Below, one piece after another: positions 17,337 through 25,978 of a stretch of DNA of 32,225 bases. The notes under the pieces are model-generated. The model saw only the letters and a list, made by a program, of their open reading frames with translations, ran no database searches and had not been told where the DNA came from. Source of the stretch: Paracoccaceae bacterium (GTDB lineage: Bacteria > Pseudomonadota > Alphaproteobacteria > Rhodobacterales > Rhodobacteraceae); assembly GCA_016764785.1 (NCBI GenBank), contig JAESRG010000021.1:1-32225 (forward strand), in the 5' to 3' direction. A program made the position numbers and the translations under genes. Position 1 is the stretch's first letter; every line of letters begins with the position of its first letter.

Positions 17337-18152
17337 ATGGCAGAAGTAGAAAAACCAAAAACCCTATTGTATGCTGCCGCAGATTTTCTAGGCTTGATCT
17401 ATCACTCAATCGTGCGCGAGGTGCGAACAAAAAGTGGCAGTGCATCGCTGGGAATCCTCTCGGAAGTTATGCAAATAATGTCTTTCTTCGCGATATTTTA
17501 TATAATGTTCATGGTGATGGGCCGATCTGTCGCTATCCGCGGTGATTTTATTCTTTTTCTGCTATCGGGCATTTTCTTGTTAGTCATTCATATGGGCGCC
17601 ATCGGGGCTGTCCGAGGGGCGTCCAACGCGATCTCGCCAATGATGCAGCATGCACCAATGTCTGTTATTCTGTCGATCATAAGCAAATCTTTGGCGACGC
17701 TGTACTTACAGATCACGGCCATTATCGTGATCACACTTATCTATTTTGTAGTCAGCGACGGGTTCGTAATTTACAAAATCCGCAGTATATTCATCCCGTT
17801 TTTTTTTACATGGGCAAGTGGAATTTCAATTGGCCTGATTTTTATGCTGCTTCAACCATTGGCACCCGGCTTTATTAGATCATTTTCCCAAGTATATATG
17901 CGCGCCCAAATGATCACGAGCGGCAAATTTATGCCCGCTGCCTATTTGCCGACTTCCATGGTTGCATGGTTTGACTGGAATCCACTGTTTCATTGCATCG
18001 ACCAAATGAGACTTGCGGTTTTTATCAATTATTCCAAAGAAGTAAGCAATATGAGCTATCCGATCTATTTCACCGCAATATTCCTTGTTATTGGATTAAT
18101 GGGTGAATTCTGGACACGTAAAAACCTTAGCAGTAGTAAACACGGTAAATAA
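17337..18152 (+). CDS. ABC-2 type polysaccharide export permease (KpsM/Wzm-like)
   Basis: A 271-residue inner-membrane protein with about six hydrophobic segments, of the ABC-2 permease type used to export capsule or O-antigen chains. The N-terminal cytosolic stretch IVREVRTKSGSASLGIL, with conserved arginines just before the first span, the VRGASNAISPMMQHAP loop and the late NPLFHCIDQMRLAVF segment are typical of KpsM relatives. No ATP-binding subunit (KpsT/Wzt) gene lies next to it, so the partner must be encoded elsewhere or the gene is orphaned. It is divergent from the cysQ-glycan-sulfotransferase set and ends two bases before the thioesterase gene. Weak AGAAG before the ATG. Confidence 0.85.
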   Translation: MAEVEKPKTLLYAAADFLGLIYHSIVREVRTKSGSASLGILSEVMQIMSFFAIFYIMFMVMGRSVAIRGDFILFLLSGIFLLVIHMGAIGAVRGASNAISPMMQHAPMSVILSIISKSLATLYLQITAIIVITLIYFVVSDGFVIYKIRSIFIPFFFTWASGISIGLIFMLLQPLAPGFIRSFSQVYMRAQMITSGKFMPAAYLPTSMVAWFDWNPLFHCIDQMRLAVFINYSKEVSNMSYPIYFTAIFLVIGLMGEFWTRKNLSSSKHGK

Positions 18153-18154
18153 TT

Positions 18155-18526
18155 ATGACAAAACCCCAAGGCGAAATATCCCTCCAAACCATCGCGATGC
18201 CTGCCGATACCAATGTAAACGGCGATATTTTTGGCGGATGGCTGATGGCGCAGATGGATCTGGGGGCATCGGTGCCCGCCAGAACCCGCGCCAAAGGTCG
18301 TGTTGCGACTGTTGCCGTTGAGGCCATGACTTTCCACAGGCCTGTGCTGGTGGGCGACTTGGTAACGATCCACGGAAAGATTCAGCAGGAAGGTCGCACC
18401 TCTATGCACGTATCGGTGGAGGTCTGGGTGACCCGCCAACCATCAGGCGACCACCTTAAGGTCACCGAAGCTATGTTTATTTTTGTCGCAGTGGATGAAA
18501 ATGGTGAAAAAAGACCCCTGCCATAA
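18155..18526 (+). CDS. YciA-type acyl-CoA thioesterase
   Basis: A 123-residue single hot-dog domain protein of the YciA/acyl-CoA hydrolase family, which hydrolyses acyl-CoA thioesters in the cytoplasm. The family pattern is visible: MPADTNVNGDIFGGWLMAQMD (residues 14-34, with the catalytic aspartate near NGDIFGG), VAVEAMTFHRPVLVGD, and the beta strands GRTSMHVSVEVW and TEAMFIFVAVDE. It starts two bases after the permease stop, so it may share that transcript, but its function looks unrelated to glycan export. Gene symbol withheld because the exact subgroup cannot be settled by eye. Confidence 0.9.
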   Translation: MTKPQGEISLQTIAMPADTNVNGDIFGGWLMAQMDLGASVPARTRAKGRVATVAVEAMTFHRPVLVGDLVTIHGKIQQEGRTSMHVSVEVWVTRQPSGDHLKVTEAMFIFVAVDENGEKRPLP

Positions 18527-18586
18527 GGAAATTTCTGCAAAAATGACGCAAGTCGAAAAATATTCCTGAAACCTGCGTGCGCGGTG

Positions 18587-18616
18587 CTTGCAGCGCCCAA
18601 AAACCAACCCTATATA
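18587..18616 (+). promoter_or_regulatory. Heat-shock sigma-32 (RpoH) type promoter for dnaK
   Basis: CTTG at 18587-18590, 18 bases, then CCTATATA at 18609-18616 matches the alphaproteobacterial RpoH pattern (CTTG, 17-18 bases, CYTATnT). It would give a leader of roughly 70 bases before the dnaK ATG at 18695. No CIRCE inverted repeat (TTAGCACTC-N9-GAGTGCTAA) is seen in this gap, so HrcA control of dnaK here is unlikely. Confidence 0.75.
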
Positions 18617-18694
18617 CCCTTCAACACATGGGATAGGACGTCGGTGCTGCAACCGCAGGCCGATACCCAGTATCGCCACTAGAAAGGACATAAT

Positions 18695-20605
18695 ATGTCA
18701 AAAGTTATCGGAATTGATCTCGGGACCACGAACTCCTGCGTTGCCATCATGGATGGGTCACAACCAAAAGTTATCGAAAATTCAGAAGGCGCGCGTACCA
18801 CGCCATCTATTGTTGGGTTCACTGACGAGGATCGCCTTGTTGGTCAATCCGCCAAGCGGCAGGCCGTTACCAACCCTACCAACACATTGTTTGCCATCAA
18901 ACGTCTGATTGGCCGTACAGCCAACGACCCGATGGTAGAAAAAGATAAATCAATGGTGCCCTACGACATCGTTGAAGGCCCCGGCGGTGACGCATGGGTA
19001 TTGGCACAAGGCGAAAAGTATAGCCCTTCACAGGTTTCTGCGTTCATTCTGCAAAAAATGAAAGAAACCGCTGAAAGCTATCTTGGCGAAACAGTTACGC
19101 AAGCGGTTATTACCGTTCCGGCGTATTTCAACGATGCCCAACGTCAAGCCACCAAAGACGCTGGCAAGATAGCTGGCCTTGAAGTTCTGCGGATCATCAA
19201 CGAGCCGACGGCTGCGGCGCTGGCATACGGACTTGATAAAAAAGAAGGCCAGACCATTGCGGTTTATGACCTTGGCGGCGGCACATTCGATGTTTCTATT
19301 CTGGAAATTGACGATGGCCTGTTCGAAGTAAAATCCACCAATGGCGACACATTCCTTGGCGGCGAAGACTTCGACATGCGCATTGTTGATTACCTTGCTA
19401 CCCAGTTTAAGAAAGACAACGGCGTTGACCTTAAGGGCGACAAAATGGCGTTGCAACGGCTGAAAGAAGCTGCGGAAAAAGCCAAGATTGAGCTTTCCTC
19501 GGCCACGCAGACTGAAATCAACATGCCGTTCATCACCATGGACCCAGCCACCAGCCAACCGCTTCACCTTGTGATGAAGCTAACGCGTGCGAAACTGGAA
19601 TCTCTGGTTATTGATCTAATCAAAGCATCGCTGAAACCCTGTGCAGCTGCCCTAAAAGACGCGGGCCTGACCAAAGGCGACATCGACGAAGTTGTTTTGG
19701 TTGGCGGCATGACCCGTATGCCTCGCGTATTGGAAGAAGTTTCCAAATTCTTTGGTCAGGAACCACACAAAGGTGTAAACCCTGACGAAGTTGTTGCGCT
19801 TGGCGCCGCCATTCAGGCCGGTGTTTTGCAAGGCGATGTCAAAGACGTGGTTCTGCTGGACGTAACCCCGCTTAGCTTGGGCATTGAAACCCTTGGCGGC
19901 GTGTTCACACGGTTGATTGACCGCAACACCACGATCCCGACCAAGAAATCGCAAGTGTTCTCAACGGCTGAAGACAACCAAAACGCTGTAACGATCCGGG
20001 TTTTCCAGGGCGAACGCGAAATGGCGGCTGACAATAAGATTCTAGGCCAGTTCAATCTTGAGGAAATTCCACCAGCGCCGCGCGGTCTGCCGCAGATCGA
20101 GGTTGCGTTCGATATTGACGCCAACGGTATTGTGTCGGTGACCGCCAAAGATAAGGGCACCAATAAAGAACACAAAATCACCATTCAGGCCTCGGGCGGA
20201 TTGTCAGATGAAGACATCGAACAAATGGTCAAAGACGCCGAAGAAAACGCCGAAGCTGATAAAGAAAAGCGTGAGCTGATCGAAGCGCGGAACCAAGCCG
20301 AAAGTCTGGTTCACAGCACCGAAAAATCAGTTGAAGAGCATTCCGACAAAGTTGATCCAACAACGGTCGAAGTGATTGAGATGTCCGTGAAAAACCTTAA
20401 GGAAGTTCTTGAGGATGACGACGCGACTGTTGATGTCATTAAGACCCGTACGCAGGATCTGACTGAGGCTGCGATGAAACTTGGCGAAGCGATCTATAAA
20501 ACGCAAGCTGAAGAAGCCGAAGCCGAAGCGGCATCTGAAGAAGCCGGTAATGACGATGTTGTCGATGCTGACTTTGAAGACCTCGACAAAGACAAAAAAG
20601 CCTAA
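18695..20605 (+). CDS. dnaK: Molecular chaperone DnaK (Hsp70)
   Basis: A 636-residue Hsp70 that binds unfolded client peptides in an ATP cycle driven by DnaJ and reset by GrpE. The N-terminal ATPase domain starts [16 protein letters not shown] and includes [16 protein letters not shown] and [13 protein letters not shown]. The substrate-binding domain begins near residue 390 ([16 protein letters not shown]), and the helical lid ends in an acidic, alanine- and glutamate-rich tail ([13 protein letters not shown]). Length is normal. AAAGGA precedes the ATG. A heat-shock promoter lies upstream, and a strong hairpin separates it from dnaJ. GrpE and HrcA are encoded about 8 kb away in this window. 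Confidence 0.99.
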   Translation: MSKVIGIDLGTTNSCVAIMDGSQPKVIENSEGARTTPSIVGFTDEDRLVGQSAKRQAVTNPTNTLFAIKRLIGRTANDPMVEKDKSMVPYDIVEGPGGDAWVLAQGEKYSPSQVSAFILQKMKETAESYLGETVTQAVITVPAYFNDAQRQATKDAGKIAGLEVLRIINEPTAAALAYGLDKKEGQTIAVYDLGGGTFDVSILEIDDGLFEVKSTNGDTFLGGEDFDMRIVDYLATQFKKDNGVDLKGDKMALQRLKEAAEKAKIELSSATQTEINMPFITMDPATSQPLHLVMKLTRAKLESLVIDLIKASLKPCAAALKDAGLTKGDIDEVVLVGGMTRMPRVLEEVSKFFGQEPHKGVNPDEVVALGAAIQAGVLQGDVKDVVLLDVTPLSLGIETLGGVFTRLIDRNTTIPTKKSQVFSTAEDNQNAVTIRVFQGEREMAADNKILGQFNLEEIPPAPRGLPQIEVAFDIDANGIVSVTAKDKGTNKEHKITIQASGGLSDEDIEQMVKDAEENAEADKEKRELIEARNQAESLVHSTEKSVEEHSDKVDPTTVEVIEMSVKNLKEVLEDDDATVDVIKTRTQDLTEAAMKLGEAIYKTQAEEAEAEAASEEAGNDDVVDADFEDLDKDKKA

Positions 20606-20618
20606 TCAGGCGCAAATG

Positions 20619-20648
20619 ACGGCCCGCCTTAATCGGGCGGGCCGTTTT
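20619..20648 (+). terminator. Hairpin with short T-run between dnaK and dnaJ
   Basis: A perfect 10-bp GC-rich stem pairs 20619-20628 (ACGGCCCGCC) with 20636-20645 (GGCGGGCCGT), loop of seven, followed by TTTG. It lies 14 bases after the dnaK stop and 24 before dnaJ. It probably acts as a partial terminator or mRNA-end stabiliser, giving more dnaK than dnaJ message. Confidence 0.7.
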
Positions 20649-20671
20649 GCTTGAGAAAGGGGCAACAAGTA

Positions 20672-21811
20672 ATGGCAAAACGCGATTATTATGACGTTCT
20701 CGGAGCGACCAAAGGGGCGTCTGACGCAGACCTGAAAAAGGCCTATCGCAAGAAGGTCAAGGCGCTGCATCCTGACCAAAATCAGGACAACCCAAAAGCC
20801 GAAGAACAGTTCAAAGAGGTCAATGAAGCCTATGACATTCTAAAAAATGCTGAGAAAAAAGCTGCTTATGACCGATTTGGCCATGCAGCTTTTGAAGGTG
20901 GTACTGGCGCTTCCGCTGGACGGCCAGGCCAAAGCCAAGGCTTTAGCAGCGGATTTTCCGATATTTTTGATGACCTATTTGGTGATTTTGCTGGCGGACG
21001 TCGCGGTGGGGGCCAACAACGGGCCACACGAGGAAACGACCTGCGGTATAACCTACGGGTATCATTGGAAGAAGCGTTTTCTGGCAAGCAAGCTGGCATC
21101 TCGGTTCCAGGCTCTGTTTCATGTGAAACATGTGACGGAACAGGGGCTGAAGGCGGCGCAAAACCAGAAAATTGTTCGACCTGCGCTGGTATGGGCAAAG
21201 TCCGTGCGCAGCAGGGATTTTTCACCGTTGAACGCACCTGCCCGACCTGTCACGGGCGCGGCCAGATTATCAAAAACCCTTGTGGGTCATGTGCTGGCGC
21301 TGGACGCGTACAAAAAGATCGCTCGCTTAGCGTTAATATTCCGGGCGGTGTTGAAACTGGCACCCGTATTCGTCTTGCTGGCGAAGGCGAAGCTGGATTG
21401 CGCGGCGGACCATCTGGTGATTTGTACATCTTCATCGAAGTCGACGATCACCCGATCTTTGAACGCGACGGCGGCAATCTATTTTGTCGTATCCCAATTT
21501 CGATGACAACAGCTGCCCTTGGTGGTGAAATCGAAGCGCCGACAATTGACGGTGGGCGATCACGCGTCAAAGTTCCGGTGGGGTCGCAGTCAGGTAAACA
21601 ACTGCGTCTGCGCGGCAAAGGTATGCCTGCATTGCGCGGCGGTGGTTCTGGCGATCTTTATATCGAGATGATCGTTGAAACCCCAACAAATCTGACCACA
21701 AAACAAAAAGAGCTGTTGCGCGAATTTGAGGCCGAATCCAAAGACAATAACCCTGCCAGTAAAGACTTTTTTGGCAAGGTTAAGAATTTTTGGGAAGGGA
21801 TGACGGGTTAG
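20672..21811 (+). CDS. dnaJ: Molecular chaperone DnaJ (Hsp40)
   Basis: A 379-residue type I Hsp40 that delivers clients to DnaK and stimulates its ATPase. Domains in order: J domain with HPD at 33-35; a glycine/phenylalanine-rich linker ([19 protein letters not shown]); a zinc-binding region with four cysteine motifs [24 protein letters not shown] and CGSCAGAG; then the two client-binding barrels ([17 protein letters not shown] onward). The ATG at 20672 has AGGGG nine bases upstream. An in-frame start at 20651 would add seven residues and is not family-like. The gene's TAG stop overlaps the stop of the nucleoside hydrolase on the other strand. Confidence 0.98.
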   Translation: MAKRDYYDVLGATKGASDADLKKAYRKKVKALHPDQNQDNPKAEEQFKEVNEAYDILKNAEKKAAYDRFGHAAFEGGTGASAGRPGQSQGFSSGFSDIFDDLFGDFAGGRRGGGQQRATRGNDLRYNLRVSLEEAFSGKQAGISVPGSVSCETCDGTGAEGGAKPENCSTCAGMGKVRAQQGFFTVERTCPTCHGRGQIIKNPCGSCAGAGRVQKDRSLSVNIPGGVETGTRIRLAGEGEAGLRGGPSGDLYIFIEVDDHPIFERDGGNLFCRIPISMTTAALGGEIEAPTIDGGRSRVKVPVGSQSGKQLRLRGKGMPALRGGGSGDLYIEMIVETPTNLTTKQKELLREFEAESKDNNPASKDFFGKVKNFWEGMTG

Positions 21812-22737
21812 TCGAACACCTTAAACGTCTCGATAAAGTGCCGTTTGACAGTATCAATCTGAACGCCAACGCAGACCCGAACGGGCGTTGTGTTGGCGTT
21901 TGGCACCTCAAAGGTATTTCCCCATTTGTCGCCCGTCAAAACCACATCGATTTTGGCATCTACAATTTCAAACCACTCAGGATAGGCACAGGCAATCACA
22001 GCAGCCGGATCGTGCAGTGAACAACCGCCGTGTACGTCGACCGATCTGTAAAACTCCAGATAAAACTTGCTCATATCCTCAATGAAACCACCCTTATTGG
22101 GTGAAATTTGTTTGATCTCGGCAAAATCAGCTTCGGTGCATAAAATTGTGTCCGTAACGTCCAGACCAACCATGACTATTTCCCAATCCGCAGCAAATAC
22201 TTCAGCCGCAGCGTGGGGGTCATTGTGAATATTGGCCTCAGCATGTTCGGAAATATTGCCATTAACACGGAATGCCCCGCCCATAATCACCACCCGTTTC
22301 ACGGTGTTGACAATATTGGGGTCACGCCGCAACGCCAGTGCTAGATTGGTCAGCGGACCGATCGCGCAAATGGTGATTTCGCCGGGGTTTTTGGCACAGG
22401 TATCAACCAGATAAGCGTCGGCTGACAGCTCATGTGCTGTGCCAATCACCGGAATTGGGGCGATGTCACCAAAACCCTCATCGCCATGAACATGGCTTGA
22501 GGGCGAAAATTCTTTCCAGTCAAGCGGCTGTTCAGCACCCCGTGCAACCGGAATTTCACGTCCAACCATGTTGGCCAGCCGAAACGCGTTGCGCGTGGCA
22601 ATATCAACAGTGACATTTCCAAAAATCGTCGTCATCCCAACCAAATCGATTTTTGGATCACCAATCGCCTGAAAAAACGCCATAGCGTCGTCAATTCCGG
22701 GGTCAGTATCTAGAATGATTTTTACAGGGTCCATCAT
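21808..22737 (-). CDS. Inosine/uridine-preferring nucleoside hydrolase
   Basis: A 309-residue member of the IU-nucleoside hydrolase family, which splits ribonucleosides into base and free ribose. The calcium-binding signature [11 protein letters not shown] is at residues 10-20, with the family-typical TTIFGNV (36-42) and the later catalytic-side [15 protein letters not shown]. Either of two successive ATGs (22737 or 22734) may be used; the first overlaps the ribokinase stop as ATGA. It follows maeB and the ribokinase gene, so ribose released here can be phosphorylated by its neighbour. Base preference cannot be told from the sequence. Confidence 0.92.
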   Translation of the reverse strand: MMDPVKIILDTDPGIDDAMAFFQAIGDPKIDLVGMTTIFGNVTVDIATRNAFRLANMVGREIPVARGAEQPLDWKEFSPSSHVHGDEGFGDIAPIPVIGTAHELSADAYLVDTCAKNPGEITICAIGPLTNLALALRRDPNIVNTVKRVVIMGGAFRVNGNISEHAEANIHNDPHAAAEVFAADWEIVMVGLDVTDTILCTEADFAEIKQISPNKGGFIEDMSKFYLEFYRSVDVHGGCSLHDPAAVIACAYPEWFEIVDAKIDVVLTGDKWGNTFEVPNANTTPVRVCVGVQIDTVKRHFIETFKVFD

Positions 22738-23609
22738 GTGTTCTCGTCTAAAAAGGTAAGGACTTCAGATATTTCCGGGATGGCAATCGCCGCCCCCGGT
22801 CGCGTGATTTGGATAGATGACGCAGCCGCAGCGCGTCGAAGTGCAAAGTTCACATCCAAGCCATCATCTATACCAGCCAAAAAATATCCTAGATAGGTGT
22901 CGCCAGCGCCAGTTGTGTCAATTGGTGTCACCTCAAAGACAGTTTGTTCAGAAATTTGGCCGTTATCTTGGTACCAAATGCCTTTTGACCCCCGAGTCAC
23001 CAGCAATTTATCGACATTAATTTCCTCAACTGGCACAGCCAAAGCCTCTGAAAGTTGATTTGCTTCGATCTCATTCACCGCGATCAAATCAACTAAATCA
23101 ATTAGTTCCATCGCGGCGGCTGCTTCAAACGGTGCGGCCGCATAGGCGATTTTCATGCCTAGTTCGCGCGCCAATTTTACCGAATAAGCCCCTAACGAGG
23201 TTTCATTTTGCAGCAGCAACCAGTCGCCTGGTTTTCCGGTTTTCAAGGCACGGCTTATCTGGTCTTTGCTCAGCTCAACATTGGCACCAGCAAACAAAAC
23301 AATGGTATTTTCGCCGGATGCATCAACATTGATCACCGCATGACCCGTTGCCACGTCAATTTCATCCACAAAACCAACATCGACGCCAGCTGTCGACAGC
23401 AAATCACGCGCCCAAAGCCCATCGGTGCCAACAGCACCGATATGGCGCACATTCCCGCCCGCTTTCGCGATGGCGATCGACATATTAGCGCCTTTTCCGC
23501 CAAGCCCCTTGGTAAACCCTTCGCTGTGCAAGGTTTCACCGGGGGTTGGAAAATGCGGTACATTGTAAACCAGATCAATATTGATCGAACCAAGATTAAA
23601 AATCGCCAT
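22734..23609 (-). CDS. Ribokinase-like PfkB-family sugar kinase
   Basis: A 291-residue carbohydrate kinase of the PfkB/ribokinase family, probably forming ribose-5-phosphate from ribose and ATP. The sugar-binding signature GLGGKGANMSIAIAKAGG (35-52) and the catalytic anion-hole motif DTTGAGDTYLG (231-241) are intact. VTRGSKGIWY is the usual ATP-side strand. Pairing with a nucleoside hydrolase, by a four-base overlap, supports ribose as substrate (rbsK function), but other sugars or nucleosides cannot be excluded. The start codon lies directly after the maeB stop, with no spacing. Confidence 0.88.
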   Translation of the reverse strand: MAIFNLGSINIDLVYNVPHFPTPGETLHSEGFTKGLGGKGANMSIAIAKAGGNVRHIGAVGTDGLWARDLLSTAGVDVGFVDEIDVATGHAVINVDASGENTIVLFAGANVELSKDQISRALKTGKPGDWLLLQNETSLGAYSVKLARELGMKIAYAAAPFEAAAAMELIDLVDLIAVNEIEANQLSEALAVPVEEINVDKLLVTRGSKGIWYQDNGQISEQTVFEVTPIDTTGAGDTYLGYFLAGIDDGLDVNFALRRAAAASSIQITRPGAAIAIPEISEVLTFLDENT

Positions 23610-25868
23610 TTAGCCCACCTTACAGGCCGCCATCACGGCCATATGAAGAATATCTGTAACAGTGCTGGTGGTTGATCCAAGCTTAACCTGCTTATCAATG
23701 CCGGTCAAAATTGGTCCAATCACGGTTGCACCCCCCATTTCTTGCATCAATTTCACCGAAATAGATGCCGAATGGCGCGCCGGAACCACCAAAATATTGG
23801 CCGGACCCGTCAGACGACAGAACGGATAGGTTTTCATCACTTCGTAGTTCAGCGCGACATCAACAGTCATTTCGCCATCATATTCAAAATCAACACCCCG
23901 TTTATCTAGTACCTCAGATGCCATTTTCATTTTTTCAGCCCGTTCCGAAACCGGATAACCAAAGTTTGAAAAGCTGGCAAATGCCACCCTAGGTTCCAAG
24001 CCAAGGCTGCGCGCGACTTTTGCAGCGCCTTCAGCAATATCGGCTAAATCTTCCTTTTCAGGCCATTCGTGCACTAATGTGTCGGCAATAAGGACCATTT
24101 TACCGCGATTGATCACCATCGTAACACCGACAGCCCCGCCGCCCGGTTCAGCGTCAAACACATAGTTAATCAACGAAAGCACCTGCGCGGCTTTACGTGT
24201 CACACCGGTTATCATGCCATCAACGTCGCCGTTTGCCAGCAAAAGCGAGGCGAAAACATGGCGGTCGCGACTGGCAATTCGGTGACAATCGCGCTGGTCA
24301 AACCCGCGCCGCTGCAACCTAGAATACAGATATTCAGACATTTCAGTCAGGTTATCGACGGTTGAGGCATTGATCACTTCGATCTCGGAAATGGCCTCGG
24401 ACATGCCAGCGGCATCCAGAAATTCCTGTACCTGCTCAACACGCCCGACAACTACGGCCTTACCAAGGCCAGAACGCACATAACTAACGGCGGCGCGCAC
24501 CACGCGTTCGTCATCACCTTCAGCAAATACGATTTTTGCCTGCTCGCGTTTTGCCCGCGCATAAAGCGACCGTAAAATTGACGCGGTCGGATCAAGCCGT
24601 TCACGCAGCGAATTTTCATAGGCGTCCATGTCAATGATTGGCCGCCGTGCAACGCCAGTATCCATGCCCGCCTTAGCAACGGCCGGCGGAATAACGTGGA
24701 TAAGACGCGGATCAAACGGTGCCGGAATGATATAATCACGGCCAAATGACAGTTTTTTGCCATAAGCCAAGGCGACCTCATCGGGGACATCTTCGCGCGC
24801 CAGTGCGGCCAAGGCCTCGGCGCAGGCGATTTTCATTTCGTCATTGATGGCGCGGGCATGAATGTCGAGCGCACCGCGAAACAGGTACGGAAAACCAAGC
24901 ACGTTATTAACTTGATTGGGATAATCAGAGCGACCAGTAGCAACAATCGCGTCTTCACGCACGGCATGGGCTTCCTCGGGGGTGATCTCAGGGTCAGGGT
25001 TTGCCATCGCAAAAATAACCGGATGCGGCGCCATTGATTTCACCATGTCTTGGGTCACGGCCCCCTTGGCCGAAACGCCCAAAAATACATCTGCGCCGTT
25101 CATTGCTTCGGTCAATGTGCGCAGGTCAGTATTCGCGGCGTGGGCCGATTTCCACTGGTTCATGCCCTCGGTTCGACCCTGATAAATAACGCCTTTGGTG
25201 TCACATACGATACAATTGTCGTGCTTGGCCCCCATGGATTTCAACAGCTCAATACAAGCAATTCCTGCCGCGCCTGCCCCGTTGACCACGATGCGACAAT
25301 CCTCAATCTTTTTGCCAGAAATATGCAGGGCATTGATCAGCCCCGCCGCGCAAATCACCGCTGTACCGTGCTGGTCATCGTGGAAAACCGGAATATCCAT
25401 TTCTTCCTTGAGACGTTGCTCAATGATAAAACACTCGGGCGCTTTGATATCCTCAAGGTTAATGCCGCCAAAGGTTGGCTCCATCAGCTTTACCGCCGCG
25501 ATAATCGCCTCGGGGTCTTGGGTGTCTAGCTCAATATCAATGGCGTTAACGTCAGCAAAACGTTTGAAAAGCACGGCTTTGCCTTCCATCACTGGTTTAG
25601 ACGCCAGCGCCCCCAGATTGCCCATCCCCAAGATGGCCGACCCGTTTGAAATCACCGCTACCAGATTTCCCTTGGTGGTATATTCATACGCAAGTGCTGG
25701 ATTATCGGCAATTGCCTGCACCGGAACCGCAACACCCGGGCTATAGGCCAGCGACAGGTCGCGCTGCGTGGTCATCGCGGTTGACGCGATCACCTCTATT
25801 TTGCCGGGGGTTGGTTCACGATGATAGGCCAGTGCCTCTTCGTCGGTGATTTTGGTTTTATTGGGCAT
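23610..25868 (-). CDS. maeB: NADP-dependent malic enzyme with phosphotransacetylase-like domain
   Basis: A 752-residue MaeB-type enzyme that oxidatively decarboxylates malate to pyruvate. The malic domain occupies about 1-430: YSPGVAVPV, TKGNLVAVISNGSAILG, the metal-binding FHDDQHGTA, and NADP Rossmann loop VVNGAGAAGIACIELL. The C-terminal 320 residues resemble phosphate acetyltransferase (KIVFAEGDDERVVRAA, GLEPRVAFASFSNFG) but in MaeB proteins serve a regulatory role, sensing acetyl-CoA, rather than catalysis. GAGGTGG lies just before the ATG. It heads the run with ribokinase and nucleoside hydrolase, with no gap to the next gene. Confidence 0.95.
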   Translation of the reverse strand: MPNKTKITDEEALAYHREPTPGKIEVIASTAMTTQRDLSLAYSPGVAVPVQAIADNPALAYEYTTKGNLVAVISNGSAILGMGNLGALASKPVMEGKAVLFKRFADVNAIDIELDTQDPEAIIAAVKLMEPTFGGINLEDIKAPECFIIEQRLKEEMDIPVFHDDQHGTAVICAAGLINALHISGKKIEDCRIVVNGAGAAGIACIELLKSMGAKHDNCIVCDTKGVIYQGRTEGMNQWKSAHAANTDLRTLTEAMNGADVFLGVSAKGAVTQDMVKSMAPHPVIFAMANPDPEITPEEAHAVREDAIVATGRSDYPNQVNNVLGFPYLFRGALDIHARAINDEMKIACAEALAALAREDVPDEVALAYGKKLSFGRDYIIPAPFDPRLIHVIPPAVAKAGMDTGVARRPIIDMDAYENSLRERLDPTASILRSLYARAKREQAKIVFAEGDDERVVRAAVSYVRSGLGKAVVVGRVEQVQEFLDAAGMSEAISEIEVINASTVDNLTEMSEYLYSRLQRRGFDQRDCHRIASRDRHVFASLLLANGDVDGMITGVTRKAAQVLSLINYVFDAEPGGGAVGVTMVINRGKMVLIADTLVHEWPEKEDLADIAEGAAKVARSLGLEPRVAFASFSNFGYPVSERAEKMKMASEVLDKRGVDFEYDGEMTVDVALNYEVMKTYPFCRLTGPANILVVPARHSASISVKLMQEMGGATVIGPILTGIDKQVKLGSTTSTVTDILHMAVMAACKVG

Positions 25869-25896
25869 TGGGCCACCTCAATTTGTTGAATTCACG

Positions 25897-25925
25897 ACGT
25901 TAGGGGTTTGGTAACTCTTTCGCAA
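25897..25925 (-). promoter_or_regulatory. Weak candidate promoter for maeB
   Basis: On the minus strand TTGCGA (25925-25920), 17 bases, then TAACGT (25902-25897) lies 28 bases before the maeB ATG. Matches to consensus are only partial. It sits in the 110-base divergent gap shared with mutS. Confidence 0.25.
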
Positions 25926-25978
25926 CGGAATTGCCGCTTTCCTAAGGCCGTGCGGGCGTGTATTTCTGTGCGAGGAAA

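Noticed and set aside
19028-19567. 179-residue minus-strand frame inside dnaK
   Set aside because: dnaK is certain on the plus strand, and antisense open frames in Hsp70 genes are a known artefact.
25050-25746. Long plus-strand open frames opposite maeB
   Set aside because: They mirror maeB codons and show no recognisable domain; shadows of the minus-strand gene.
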